A stretch of 64,000 bases of DNA from Sphagnum magellanicum (Eukaryota; Streptophyta; Sphagnopsida; Sphagnales; Sphagnaceae), in assembly GCA_021904315.1 (NCBI GenBank), contig CM038919.1:8308001-8372000 (forward strand), read 5' to 3'. A program made the translations under genes and the position numbers. Below are positions 26,270-38,900 of the stretch, one piece after another. A model generated the notes under the pieces. That model searched no databases, was not told the DNA's origin, and saw only the letters and a list, made by a program, of their open reading frames with translations. How positions within the stretch are numbered: the stretch's first letter is position 1; each line of letters begins with the position of its first letter.

Positions 26270-26339
26270 CTAATAATAGAAGCTTCTTTCATTTAGAAGC
26301 AGCTCTAATAATAGAAACTTCTTTCATTTAGAAGGAGCT
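26270..26339. repeat. 35-bp tandem duplication
   Basis: 26270-26304 and 26305-26339 are almost identical (CTAATAATAGAAGCTTCTTT, then CATTTAGAAGCAGCT; two changes). Each unit holds GAAGCTTC and TTTAGAAG words, so it is partly self-complementary. Confidence 0.9.
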
Positions 26340-26519
26340 CCAAAAAAATTAGAGATATCACCTATGAGTAGATTTCAAAACTCCATTATTTATGTGCCTT
26401 TGGCTGGACAACTTGTCTTCCAGAGAGCACGTTGGGGGCTGGTTTAGTGTATCTGGCAACAATTGGAAAGGCATAACACAATTCACAAATTGGGTTAAAC
26501 AGATCAAGACTAATGTCTT

Positions 26520-26668
26520 CCAAGTTGCAACCTTGAGATGAATCTACAAAAACCGTCCAAGTTGCAATCTTGAGATGAATCTACGCAAAACAGTCCAAGT
26601 TGCAATCTTGAGATGAATCTTCGAAAACCTTCCAAGTTGCAATCTTGAGATGAATCTCCGAAAATGTG
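26520..26668. repeat. 37/38-bp tandem repeat, 4 copies
   Basis: Units at 26520, 26557, 26595 and 26632. Each starts CCAAGTTGCAATCTTGAGAT and continues GAATCTNCGAAAAC. The first 26 bases are almost invariant and variation is confined to the unit end. On the minus strand the array is open and encodes a repeated SRLQLGRF/KIATW-type peptide, likely by chance. Confidence 0.9.
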
Positions 26669-27114
26669 CAAAAATATAGCTTCTGAGCGCCGGCTCTGCT
26701 CTCTTGTCCATTTGTCTGAAGAAAATTATCAAAGCAACTTAATTTCCATCAACCTACCTATGTAGGGTAGATGTGAGTATAACACACTAGGGAACAGGCA
26801 GGGTTTGGCTGATTTTGGCTACAAGCAAGCCTCTGGCCCAAGCCCAACCTGTGGCTCCCCAAAATAGTGGCTGGTGCTTTTGTAGCAGTTCCATTAGGTA
26901 CACAATTACATTTAGGGTTTTCCAGTTCAGGATTTGTCTAAGGTAGGTCTAAGGTAAGTCAAGGTCAGGTGTAGGCTAGGTCTAGCTACGTGCCGTTTTC
27001 TTGCTGTTTTTGTACTTTGGCCCTGAGAATGAAACCAAAACGCGCTCTTAAGTTGCTGGGTGTGCTATTCTGCGAAGGCCAAGGCTAGCGGGGAGCAAGG
27101 ACTAGAGTTTTTGT

Positions 27115-27330
27115 TTATGGATTTGTTTTTCTCAAAATGGCTAAAAACATGTTCTTTTTGCTTTATGGTCTTTGAAAAATAGCCAGAGTTTTTCACTGGG
27201 TTCTAGCATGTGGCAAAAAATGTGAAGGATTCTTAAATGTTTTTTACTTGCTTTTACCTTTTCTATAGCCAAATCTGGCTAAATAATCTTGTGGAGGATC
27301 GTCAGTTATCCATCCAAGCAGTGGAACCCC
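27115..27330 (+). repeat. Dispersed repeat family R1, diverged copy
   Basis: Shares with the 40.5 and 41.2 kb copies, in order: AGGATTCTTAAAT, a TTTACTTGCTTTTACC-like stretch, AGCCAAATCTGGCTAA and CTTGTGGAGGATCGTC. It is more diverged than those two. Part of a family of at least five copies in this window. Confidence 0.5.
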
Positions 27331-27479
27331 ACCCAGTGCAAATTAAAATCAGGGACCAAGAGGAAAAAAACCCGGGGAGTTGGGGGATTAGCACAAGAAA
27401 ATGGCAAAGGTGGCCCCATTCAGTTATACCAATCAATACTGAAAAACAACCATTATTAACCCGCAGGTGACTTCAATAC

Positions 27480-30400
27480 TTAATTTGACATCTTTTGTAT
27501 GTGTGTGTGTGATGCAGGACACCAAAGCCCCAAGGGTGGTTGATATTAAGATTTCCCTTTAAAATGTTTCTCTTGATTTGGGCTATGTAAACCCACACAT
27601 GAAACAAACATTCCTAAAATGATGAACTTATGAATGTACTCTTAATTTGAATTCAAAATCATGTTAATCAGTTGCTTATTGCATATGTACATTTAGTGAA
27701 AACTTGAAAGCCGAAAATTTAGGGTGTGAGCTAGATGCAGACGTGCCTGCTACTTTTACCCTTTGAAACCAAAGAAGTCATTTTTGGTTGAATCGCTTAT
27801 TTTCTACATGCAATCCAATTACATGATTTTCCATAGATAGTACAATGTGTTCAATCCACAAATGTCAAATTTTGTGGGAATGATTTATAATAGTTTAAAA
27901 TAGATCATGGAAGGTAGTGAAATTATGATAGTTCATCTTTAATTTTAATGAAAGGATGCCATCAAAAGATTTTGAAATATTACCTGGTAATTACATAATT
28001 TAATTTGAAAACTGTACAGGCTCGTCACATAGCACAGCCATCAAGTATACAGTGAAAATTTTGATTTTAATATGTTGGTTCATTTTCTTCTAATGTCTAT
28101 TCCAAGCAAATTTTGATCTGTGTGTTAGGATTCAAGTGTTAGATTCCATTTTCATAACTGGATTTCTTAACAGCCTTGAATTAACAGCCTTTTCTCACAT
28201 GTGGCACAGTATATTCTATATACTTCCACAAATTGCTAAAATCTCTTCTCACAATCACTTTATAAAAAAATTAAGGGAAGAATTTGGCAACATGCTAGAA
28301 CCTGTGGTCTAAATATGGTTATTTAAAAAAACTCCTTGAAACATGGTGAATTTTCACCATTTTTAAAATTAAAAAAATCATTTGTATCTGATGCAGAACC
28401 CCCTTTTTTTGGGTCACAAAGCAGTGAAAATCCCCAAAAATAAACATTTGATTATGAAGGTTGCTACTACAACAACCAAAATCGTCTTTTGAATTTTAAC
28501 CATAATTATGCAGTTCTACAAAGAATGTGAAATATTTGGGGTAGGAAATAGGATAAAATAATTTAGACATTCATATCTATGTTGGCAATACTTTCCATCA
28601 GAGAGCCACAACATGTGTATTCCTAGTTTCTTTGGGTTTTTTCCAAGAGTCTGGCTTCACATGGAGGGTCATTAATGGATCTCCTTTTTAATAATCCCAT
28701 TGAAGAATCACAACTTTTGAAAGCAACTAGTGTAGCCTGTGCTGTTGGCCCAGGTGTGATTACAATTGAGGGCTCAAGTGATTTTTCCTTCCAAACTCAA
28801 TTTTTGCAATTTGTTTGAATTTCCAGCAACAAAATCTACTCAAAAATCAATATCTTTCACACCTTAGGTCTGAAATAAACTCTATTAACTCTAACTCACA
28901 GAGGGCTTTTAGACAACACCAAGAATCCGTCCAAATTCCAATACAGTTTTCAGTTTCGATTTTAGTTAGTTTTCATTGAGAAAATGGTATAATAATCAAT
29001 AACTTCCAAACCGTAGCTCCAAACAGTCTAAAACCAACTCAGTCCACCCCTACTCATTGAGAGCTTTCCAACCATACAAAGAGTGTGGCATGAAGCATTG
29101 TGGTTTGGGAGATCTCAGCATGACAAAACAAAACAAACTATCTTGCTTCATAAATAGATGAGATAGAATTTTAGATTTCAAAAAAGACTTAGATTCATTT
29201 AACAAAAAATTTCAAGGAAAAAAAAAAACAGACTTGAGGCAACATTAACAAAATTAAGCAAAATGGTCATCAAGAGAACAATGTGTCAATGTTTTTAAAA
29301 TATTACTGTGTTACAACTTCCAAGGTCAGCAGCCTTTGCTAAAAATGTGTTATGGACTAGGTAACCAGCTCCAGCTGCTTGGTTACCAAAAATAATGGAG
29401 CTGTGGAGCTGGCAAGGTCACTTTTACCAACCAAGCAACTTGAGCTAGTTATTGGACATAACAAGCTGTCATGAGGATCAAGATTCTCCTTTTTTATCCA
29501 TGTAAGGAACGTTTATGAAAAGTTCATCCACACACTAAAGGATTATGAGAGCCAATGAGAGGCCATGGTGGTATCTTGTGCTAATTGCGTGGGTAACTAA
29601 CAAAATGAATGTCACAAGTTGTGGGTTGTAAGTCATGACCTGACAGCCAATCAAGCCATCCAGATCATCACAACAACCAGTAATGATCAAAAGAGGAAAT
29701 CCAAAAGTATTAAACACCTATCAATTCCTATACATTTACATAATGTTGTACACATGATTCATAATTAGTTGATCTTTGTCAAAATATTTAAGTTTTTGAG
29801 AAAAAGAGGTGCACATCAGACAACCCCAATATGTATATTCTAAAATTTCACCAATAATTAATAATTACCCTAAATCTCTTATTTCTTAACCATGTTATTA
29901 TTATATGTCAATGATTTCAATCCTTCCCTATATTGGGAAGATCTTGAGTTGTTCCTTGAAATTTCAACATTGTACGATCAACATTTTATTTTTTCCTGAC
30001 TAGCCCTCCTGAGAGTCAATGTCAAACATCAATTGTGGCTACAATATCTTCTAGAACAAGGAAATCTTTCCCTTGGCATTTGGGAACATTTTGAATTGAA
30101 TCACAAACTACAAAATCTTACACTTCATTTTGAAGGATTTTCTAAGTTTCACCTTTTGAATTGGAAGGGAAACCAAAACAATTTAAGGGCTTACGGGAGA
30201 AAAGGTGGGCCACAACTAGGCCAGCAAGTTTGTTTCTCCCTTCATGCATATTACTTAATTCATTCATGTTTAACAAAAAACAACATAAAATGTGCACTTT
30301 CCAATAAAAACAAGATCAATAGAAGGTCAATTTGATAGTATTTTTGTGATCATGGATTTTGAAAGGTGAACTAGAAAGTTTCAAACAAAACTGTGTTTTA

Positions 30401-32290
30401 CAATGCCTGTTACATTGTATTAACCATATTTATACTAATGGAATATTCTGTTTCTGTTAAGGGTCTAATCTTTCTGGTGTTAAGAAGTGCATTTCGTCAC
30501 AACATGATTTGATCGGTTGCACTGCTTCATGGTTAATAATGCTTTACAATATGAATAACCAAAAGTTTTCTCAGTCTATGCAATTTAGTGTATTGCTTCT
30601 AATATACATCAACTCTACATTCTGTAAGTGTGGGTGGGAAGAAAAAAACCAAAAAGGCGTCAGTGTTCTTTACACCTCATTGCACTAATAAAACATGAAA
30701 ATGAGCGTATTTCACGGAACTGTAAATTTTACTTCATGGCAATAGGATATTTTGCACATGCTTTGAATGAAGGAAAGTCAATGGGTAAGTTCAAGATATC
30801 ATAAGTTAAAAAAAACCTGTAATATAAGTCAACCTTATTAGAACATTCGAGTAGTTGTAAAAATAGCTACATTTATAGTAAGTAAATAGCATTTTCATTG
30901 AACAAAATAAATGAAGAGAAATATTAGAATGTTAGTTCGCAAATCTATTCCAAATTTAATCAATTGATGAAACCCTGCCAAACTCAATTCAATTTGTGTA
31001 GCAATGTCTGAAATATTTTAATGGAATCGGATGTATGAGCTAGTTACGGATGATTGGATATAAATATACATACAAACTTGTTAAATGGTTGTGCTAATTA
31101 CAAGCCAAAGGGCATATACACAGTAAACTTGGTACAACATTATGGCCACAGTGAAGCAGCACCCACCAGTGCACTATGAAAGATGAATGATAAGTGGTCG
31201 GGAAACAGTTTTCTGTTGAGTTCAAGTTCCCTAGCTAACCATGATGGTTAACTCAATTGCTATTTTTTTCCCCTACCTAGCTTATAACAACCATCAAGCA
31301 AGTTGTTAGTAGGTAGTAAAAACAGCGCTTATCTATGTATAAAACATCTACTTACCTAGTAATTACCTATTTTCCTACCTATTTCCCTATATATGAGACC
31401 TATTTCCTACTAAATTGGTTACCAAGGTGAAAACACATATTAATTCAGTTGAGGTTTATCCACAACTGAGTAATAACAGGCATCCAGTGGATGGTGAGCT
31501 GGTGGGTGCTGGTTCACTGCAGCCACAGTATGCGAATTACGCAATTGGCAAGTTCATAGTTTCTTCACACTTGACAAAATATTGACCTTGAGTCTTTTAT
31601 TGATGCAAAGAAATGGAAAATTCAAAACTCACACATGTAGGGTAAACATGTCAGCCACAGAAATCACCTGGTAACCAAACGCTGATGTAGTGCAGACTTA
31701 AGCCAGTCAATGGTCGCATGGGTTTGTGGCATCATTTTAAACAGTTCCTAGGACTGAATGCCCGGTCATAAAATGAATTGTTTGGTTTTTTATTACACCA
31801 TCCAAATGGAATGTCATTAACTGTGCGTTTAAGGTGCAAGGGGGAGGGGTGGGCGGAGGCTAGTAAAAGAAAAGTGACCTGCCCTTACGTGTTCTTCTGT
31901 TTGATCAGGGGGTTAGGTTGTCACATCAAAGGTCATGTAACTATTTACACATAAACCCTAAACCTGGACAAGGACACAAGGCACAAAAATCACCAAAGGA
32001 CATTGGATCCTTGAGCCCTTCAAAGATGCAATTTGTTAGCCCTCTACAGGAAAAACCTTTATAGATTCCTATTAATCTTTTGCACTTGCATTCTCATAGT
32101 CAGATTTGCATAAGAACTGGACTGTGCTTAGAAGGTGAAGAAGTGGTGTGCTGAACCAGCCAGGAGCAGACAAAGACAAAGAGAATGTGCCCCTTTAAAT
32201 CATAGACCAGACAAATAACAACACTATTTAAATAAAGCCTCTATAGTAGACAAGAGAGATGCGTGGCTAGATGAAACATTAAAAGTCTAA
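27480..32290. other. No gene recognised; mixed-composition sequence
   Basis: Slightly less AT-rich than the rest, with a short GT run at 27500-27511. A 100-codon frame at 30033-30335 has no domain, no splice context and no repeat match. Around 31270-31400 there are scattered CTACCTA/GTAGGTA words but no true array. The stretch could hold a very long intron; I see no exon to support that. Confidence 0.4.
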
Positions 32291-32293
32291 GTA

Positions 32294-32965
32294 ATGGATG
32301 TTGTTGAGAGAGGGACAAGATCCTTGAAGAAGGTAAATAGGTCGTGGAACATATTTTTGAGTTCATTTTTTAATCATCTAAGTGAAAAAACAAGGTCCAA
32401 GAAAATGGAACTAGGAGGGACGTTAACATATGAAGAGGATGTTGCAGTAATGATTACCTTTACCTTGCCTATGTATGAATGCAAACTGTCCATAAACCTA
32501 CGTCAATGAATGATGAAGTTTGCAACATTAATACAAATTAGGGTTACAATATTTTGGAAAGGTATGTCGGGAAATAGTTTGTGATATTGGTTCAAATGTA
32601 AACATTGAAAAGTGAGCATTTGTCATGCAAAATGATTTAAAGTCTCGAAAGCACAAGGCTAACATCCAACTCCTAAAACTTCTTTTACGACAACTTGCAA
32701 TCATTGTATAATCAACACAATTACATTATAAATCATCAATGGATTTTAGATGAAATAAACATTTAGATAAGCAAGCAATTAAGAGTAAGGGCTTTAATAA
32801 TGAAAGGATCAAATGTAGTTTATAATGTCACCATCCTCAAGAATGGTTGATTATAAATTATATAATAAATATAACAAGAGGTGTTTTATTAGGGTCTACA
32901 TTTTCAAAGGTGAAAGAGTGTGGGATGAGGGTGAAAACACATTACAAATCAAAGCACATTACGTA
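32294..32965 (+). pseudogene. CENP-B/pogo-type (DDE-1) transposase pseudogene
   Basis: The frame starts with a helix-turn-helix-like part (FFNHLSEKTRSKK, then GGTLTYEEDVAV and CKLSINLRQ). It continues past a TGA at 32507-32509 in the same frame (MKFATLIQIRVTIFWKGMSG, YWFKCKH, FKVSKAQG). After one frameshift it reaches WILDEIN, matching the WNxDExG start of the DDE-1 catalytic domain. After another it reaches YIFKGERVWDE. This order of LTYEED, Q-x-R-V-T-x-F, G-N-S-x-x-Y-W-F, W-x-x-D-E and F-K-G-x-R is what I know of plant CENP-B/jerky-like transposases. Several stops and two or more shifts mean it is not functional. The second catalytic Asp region was not found. Confidence 0.65.
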
Positions 32966-32969
32966 TATA

Positions 32970-34600
32970 GTACATATAGTGTAATTGTTCCAAAAGTGTG
33001 ATGCATTTAATTTTCGTTTCAATTTTGATTTTTGGGCCTTATAATATTGATTTTTACAAAACTAATTTTTATCTAATATTACTTGAGAAAAATTAAAACT
33101 TGAAAAATTGAAATGCAATGAGCCATGGGTATGTTTATGGTATATGTATAAGAACGCCATTTTTTCATTTCAAACTACACTAACCTTAAACATTCATTAA
33201 TTATTAAAATAATTTTTTTTAGTGGAATATAAAACAAAGGCACCTTAATTATGTTTGTCACCTTCCATGTGAATGTGATTGTTTGTAAAATTTCAATTTA
33301 TCACATATTTATTGTGTCTTTCGTTAAAATAATTTTTTTTCAAAATGAAAAATTTCAAATTCTTCACATGGTTTAATATATCTTCAACTTTCATAAAGGT
33401 TTAAAATTATATTAAAAAAAATTTGGAATATATTTGTGTTTCAAAATATAATTTATGTGTATTATTTTTGAACAAATAGATTTTTCAATATCACACAAGA
33501 TGAAATCAAAAAGTGTATTTTTTTCAAGAAATGAAGTCTTTATGTATTAAGCTTTCATAGTATTCAAAAATTTGTGAAAATATTTCCTAATAATGACATT
33601 GTTGAAATTTTAAAAATACATTACTTTAAAAAAAAGTATATTGTGATGCAAAAAAAGGGTCCCCAATGCAATGGATAATAAGACTTGACCTTTAAAGATT
33701 TACATGGTAGTAAATAGTAAATACCAATAAACATAAAAGTGAAAAAGATTATAAATTAGACAAGCAAACTGATCATAGTCAACAATGGGGAAAAAACTTT
33801 GTTATTATAAAGCTTCTCCATATAACTAAAATAGTTCTTCAAACAATAATCATAGATCTTCTTATTAACAAGTTGGAAAATTAACCAACAATATAATGTA
33901 GATATGTTTTCAAACCCTTATAGTGATAAAAGAATAACTGGAAGAGATCCATGTTATTAACCTAAACAAATTTAGTCCCAATCTACCACAAGAAATTTAG
34001 AACACCCTAGAATTTTGACCCAAAAATCCATGAGTTCACACAACTTGTTGTCATTAATTGAAACCTCATTTGTTTACAAGACAAACAAAGGGCAAAAAAC
34101 CATTAAATGATTATTCCCAATCAAATGTTGTGACATCTATTGAATATCTAGAGATCTTAAGGAAAAACCCATGGATGAAAAAGTTGAAGAAGAAATCAAA
34201 AAAATAAGGCAAAAGGAAAACAAAAATAAATGGGCCAAAAGTGTAATAGATTTGGGGACTATCATAAATAAACCAACTTAAAAAATAGTTGAAAAACACA
34301 TTAGAATATAGTTTATTGTAGTTTGCTTTCTAGCAATTATAAGGGAATTGGGCGATTAATTTGACTAAAACTTTTAAGTAAGCTTGTAAGCAACTTTACA
34401 TAAGTACAGAAGTGTGAATCTTGGATGCACAAAATAACCCAACAAGAAGTTAAATAGTAGGAATGGGCTAGGCAACAAACAAGAAAACATTGAACATCAA
34501 GGCGACAACCTTCTAATGACTATTAAAAGAAGGACAAATGGTCACCACCAAGACCAATAAAAGAGAACACAAGTCATTGACACTAGAAGCAAAACTTCCA
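32970..34600. other. No gene recognised; very AT-rich
   Basis: Long A and T runs and only short frames (for example 34111-34299 minus, Phe-rich, a composition effect). No repeat boundary seen. Confidence 0.45.
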
Positions 34601-34859
34601 CCAACATGAACTTGGGACAACCAAGATATAAAGTAGTTGAAAATCATTTAGGACCATCGAAACACAATGAAAGGCATGAAAAATTGGGATTATTGAAACT
34701 ACCAAGAACACATGAACATTCAGGACCATTAAGACACAAATTATGCACTAAAATGTAAGATCACTAAGACTACCAAGTATGCACAAACATTTGGGATTGT
34801 TGGAACATAAATAACACATGAACATAGGGAATTCAAGAACACTTTGGACCTATAAAGCA

Positions 34860-35060
34860 CAAATGACACCACAAGAGCATGGAAATAAACTAACAAGTTC
34901 AAAAGCATTAAAGGACATCGCAAAAACATGAAAATGAATTGAAAAGTTCAAGAGCATAAGATGACACTACAAAAACATGGAGATGCTAAAATGTTCAAGA
35001 GCACAAGATGACATTCTAAGGGCATGGAAATGAACTAAAGAATTCAAAAGCATAATATCA
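34860..35060. repeat. ~50-bp tandem repeat, 4 copies
   Basis: Units start near 34863, 34912, 34962 and 35009. Each has ATGACACYACAAGAGCATGG, then AAATGAACTAA, then GTTCAAGAGCATAA. Spacing is 47-50 bp. Looser, longer-period similarity (ACATGAACATT, GGACCATTAAGACAC) is visible upstream to about 34600. Confidence 0.7.
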
Positions 35061-35069
35061 CAAAATTTG

Positions 35070-36450
35070 CAAAGTATAAAAACACAAAAACATCATGAGA
35101 AGGAGGAGCTTGGGTAGCAAAAAGTTTTTCAAAACCTTTAAGCTTGGAATGTCAAGCTTGGAATTTGGAAAACATTTGGCAACTAGCGAGGAAACCACCT
35201 ATCAACTTGTTGTGGGTTTGGTGAACAACATGCTAAACACCTATTATTCTCAATTTGCAATGATCCCTAGACTAGCTTAGATCTAATTGTAGATTCAAGT
35301 GAATGGATATATTGAAAATTTTGATGTTTTTATTTTTCATCCATTTTGGTGATGAAGGTAGGTAACAACCATTAGGTAGCAAGTGTTTGTTTGGTTTTAG
35401 ATGGTTGTGTAAAGTATCATTAGCTGCCAATTGTTTGAACCATTTTTTTTTCTCATCTTTTATTGCCAAAATTTAAGAGAAGCATATCTTGTTCATTTTT
35501 CACCCGTTTTGAATGATTTAAAGCACTATGAGTTTGCCTTTTAATCAACTACATTTTATCTTCAGACCTCATAATCAAAGAAGGCAAATTGAATTAGAGG
35601 TAGGTGATTGATACATTAAATGTTCAATCACCAACTTGTAAATTACCTAATCTTGTGAAAAAAATTGGTGGCCTTTGTGCCACACCAAATGTCAAGAACT
35701 CCACTCCAATACATATTATCCACATGTATACCCTATTTAATAATATAACCTACATCATTAAAGGGTCTTGAGTATCCAACTTCAAGCAAGACAAGAGACG
35801 GTTTTGCATACAAAGAATTTTTTTCTTGCAAATCACCACACATTTTCTGCCAAATCCTCACCATGGTCGGCCAAAAGCAATTGCGTTTTTTAATTCAGAA
35901 AACTCATTAAACGTCTCCACTTTACATTACCTTATTAGAATAACATATGATCGTCTTGATTTTAACTGTAGTTTAGAGTTCTTGGTAACACGCGGAATTG
36001 ACTCTGAACCCTAAAACTCATTAAACTCCCTGCAAATCAGTTCTAGGGTTTCAGGTGTCAATGCCGTATGTTACAAAAGACTTTAAGGATCCAACTGTCA
36101 TATCCTTTCCTGAGAGGTTTCTGGTAACCATCCGGATGCCACTATGCAACGACCATATATATATCTTCTAAAACAAGCACAGTTTTCTTTAGCTTGAAAA
36201 TGGGGATAATTAAAGTCGCAGTTGTGGAGCAAGGCAAGAAATCCGGCCGGCCAGCCAGCAAGCAAACAATGGCCTCAAGTCCACTAGTAATTTGTAGGCC
36301 CAACTGGCCCGTGAGTAAGTAGGTATATCACGTCATACCTGGCAACCAAGCCCGGAATCTAAATTCCAAGCACGACAACCAGCTAGCTATCTAGCTAGTA
36401 ACAAGGTCAACAAGTCCGATGATAAATGAAACTAGACGATAGTTATTACA
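35070..36450. other. Far-upstream region of the XTH gene; no gene recognised
   Basis: Composition becomes less AT-rich towards 36 kb. Short frames at 35095-35280 and 35826-36014 carry no motif. A run of GGCCGGCCAGCCAGCAAGCA-like words lies near 36243-36262. Confidence 0.45.
36329..36336. promoter_or_regulatory. Possible bZIP site (ATGACGTG on minus)
   Basis: CACGTCAT combines an ACGT core with a TGACG half-site, as bound by plant bZIP factors. It lies about 0.75 kb upstream of the putative TATA box. An 8-base match can occur by chance, so this is only a candidate. Confidence 0.25.
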
Positions 36451-36451
36451 T

Positions 36452-36715
36452 CCACTGATGGCAAAAGATCGGCACACTAGATTCGGAGATACTCATCTGA
36501 TCTCGGCTTAATCGGGGTCTAGATTTAAGCGAGGATCTGATGAGATGAATGGATGATAAATGGTGGGGGGTTGTGATCAACAACCACTAATGGCAAAAGA
36601 TCAGCACACTAGACTCGGGGACGTTCATCTGATCGGGGAGTAATCGGGGTCTATATTTAAGCGACGATCTGATGGATAGATGGATGATAAATAGGGGTGT
36701 GTGATCGGCATCCAG
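36452..36715. repeat. 132-bp tandem duplication upstream of XTH
   Basis: 36452-36583 and 36584-36715 match along their whole length with few changes (both start CCACTRATGGCAAAAGATC and pass through TAATCGGGGTCTA and TTTAAGCGA). The units are less AT-rich than the background, with several GATC and TCGGGG words. They end about 350 bp before the putative TATA box, so they may duplicate promoter elements. Confidence 0.9.
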
Positions 36716-37067
36716 TGGGCGACGCTTGTCACTTTCCCGGAACGTGACAAGCAGCGGGCGTCCCCGAGAGTCTAGACGACGTCTAATACGCCACCCTAGA
36801 ATTCCGTGTTCTGGACTAACCGCGTAACTCGTGAATGCAAAGCTTAGCATCGACCGCGTCTTCTCGCTGCATCCACTGATACTCCATCCCTTTAATTAGA
36901 AGGCGGCTCTCTCCCCAGTTTCTCCTCGACGTCGATCGTTCTGTTCTAGCTAAATAGTTCGAGCCTACATGTGCAGTTGCGAAATTCGTTCCCGTCGAGG
37001 CGATTCTTTCTTTGGGTTGTGTTATTTGCAACTTTGTGACACACTCCAAAGCTTTAGGTAGCTCTAA

Positions 37068-37075
37068 TATATATA
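37068..37075 (+). promoter_or_regulatory. Putative TATA box of the XTH gene
   Basis: TATATATA lies 229 bases before the start codon. A start site about 30 bases downstream would give a ~200-base leader. No ATG lies between that point and 37297, so the chosen start codon would be the first in the message. Confidence 0.5.
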
Positions 37076-37296
37076 CAGTAAGTTTATGTAGATTCAATCC
37101 TAGTGTGTGTGGAAGACGGCGAGGCGTTTGTAGACAAGCAATTGCAGCTTATAGACGTGATTCAGGAGCTGCTGGTGTTGAAACGTGAGCTGGTGATTAT
37201 ATTACAGACATCTATACAGTGGCGGCGATCGTCTGCAAAAAGGATTCGTTTCCTGCACCGCAGCTAGGCCTGCTGACAACACTACCGTCCCGAATC

Positions 37297-38762
37297 ATGA
37301 AGGCAACTAGAGGGTTAAACACTGGCATCAGTTTGCGGAGGGATAGACAATGGAGTAGTCATGTCTTGGCTGCAGTCTGGGTTATGGCGATGACTGCTTC
37401 TTTGACTGTGGCGGTCGAAGCTAGCAGACTTGCAAGAGGGCTCAGTACACAGCCAACATTGTTTCAACAGAATTACCAGGCTTTCTCAGATTCAAAACAT
37501 GCCGTTCTGTTGGCTGGCGGGCAACAAGTGCAGCTGGTTCTCGATCAGCAAGCAGGTGAGCTGCGGCCACGACTCGTCGACATCTAGTTCACTCCTACGG
37601 AAGTTATTAAACTCCAATGCAATATTGTCTAGACACTCTTTTGTAAATCTGCTAGACCACATTCTATTTACGGCATTGCACATCATTTGCTTGCAATATT
37701 TCAAGTTTCTCTGTTGTCGAATACTTCTGACGAATTCATGCTTATTCGTAACCCATTCGTAACCAATTGCGCAGCTGCTGGATTTGGCTCGAAGTCTAAG
37801 TATCTCTTTGGTAATACGGGGATGTGTATTAAGCTAGTACCCGGCTACTCCGCAGGCACCGTCACTTCATTCTATGTAAGTGCAGACGACTTTCCCATAT
37901 ATTGCACAGATCGTTCCGAATTTCAATCCTTGTCCACTTCGATCCTGAATAGATCAAATTACCAAGCAGTGCATTTATCTAGGCCAGCGACAGATCTACT
38001 AGTCACCACCTGTGAAGGAAGACTAATTGGAGCTCTGTGGCATGACTCACATTTGCTTGCAGTTATCGTCGGATGGTTCCACACACGATGAGCTAGATTT
38101 CGAGTTCCTAGGAAATGTCACCGGACAACCTTACATTTTGCAGACGAATGTGTATGCCCACGGCGTAGGGAATCGGGAGCAACGGATCTATCTTTGGTTC
38201 GATCCGACTGCGGATTTCCACTGCTACTCGGTGAATTGGAACCAGAACTACGTTTTGTAAGTACTTCCTGCAACGCGGATCAAACCTCAAATAATTTGAA
38301 ACCGGGGCAGACTTATATATAATTGGATTTTGTAAACACACTAATGTATTGCAGTTCGTCCGATCGATGCTTTGCAGGTTCATGGTGGACAATATACCCA
38401 TTCGGATATTCAAGAACAACCAGAACCTGGGGGTGCCATATCTCAACAGCCAGCCGATGGGAGTGTACTCGAGTCTCTGGGACGGATCTCAATGGGCCAC
38501 TGATGGTGGCAGGATTAAGATCGATTGGCAGTACGCCCCATTCATCGCCACGTACCAAGGATTCAATATCAACGGATGCCTAGTCCAGAACAACAACATC
38601 GCCAGCTGCAGTTCCAGTCAGTGGGCTCAAGCGCCAGCAGTCACATGGCATCAAACCAATCAGCTGAAGTGGGTTCGTGGTCGCTACCTCGTTTACAACT
38701 ATTGCACCGACAAGGCTCGTTACCCTACAGCTCCACCGGAATGTGCCACCAATACTTTGTAA
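37297..38762 (+). CDS. Xyloglucan endotransglucosylase/hydrolase (XTH), 4 exons
   Basis: Secreted GH16 enzyme that cuts and rejoins (or hydrolyses) wall xyloglucan. Exons 37297-37555, 37775-37875, 38063-38256 and 38378-38762; all introns are GT...AG and the joined frame is 312 residues. Residues 1-43 hold a basic start and a hydrophobic stretch (about 21-40), a probable signal peptide. The catalytic motif is [11 protein letters not shown] (128-138): nucleophile E130, D132, acid/base E134, with Leu replacing the usual Ile. N138-V-T is the conserved glycosylation site. [14 protein letters not shown] and [15 protein letters not shown] are XTH landmarks. The C-terminal XET domain keeps four cysteines (252, 262, 294, 307). 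Motifs fit group I/II. Oddities: a longer N-terminus than usual, FSD where most have a Trp-containing segment (about 63-65), and Cys in GMCIKL. ATG at 37297 is chosen as the first in the leader; M30 or M32 are alternatives. It appears intact. Confidence 0.93.
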
Positions 38763-38900
38763 TTACTACTATCAGCTGATCAGTTGAGTGATCAGGATCG
38801 ATCCAAAAAACGTTTTAAACCCCAATTGTGCAGTATTTTAGAAGTCTTCTTTTCATTTGTTTTGTAGCAGAGATTGAATAAGACCCAGGCCTGCAGGCTG
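38763..38900 (+). terminator. Probable 3' untranslated region with poly(A) signals
   Basis: Past the TAA there is a T-rich stretch (TTTTCATTTGTTTTGTAG, 38850-38867) followed by TTGAATAAGA (38874-38883). This is a far-upstream plus near-upstream arrangement common in plant messages. There is no exact AATAAA, so the cleavage point is not fixed. Confidence 0.35.

Noticed and set aside
30033-30335. 100-codon open frame as a gene
   Set aside because: No domain, no splice context and no repeat support.
37219-37296. Upstream extension of the XTH frame
   Set aside because: It is open but begins at GTG with no ATG; plant translation should start at the ATG at 37297, which precedes a plausible signal peptide.
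38108-38558. Minus-strand open frames across the XTH exons
   Set aside because: They are shadows of the less AT-rich coding exons on the + strand.
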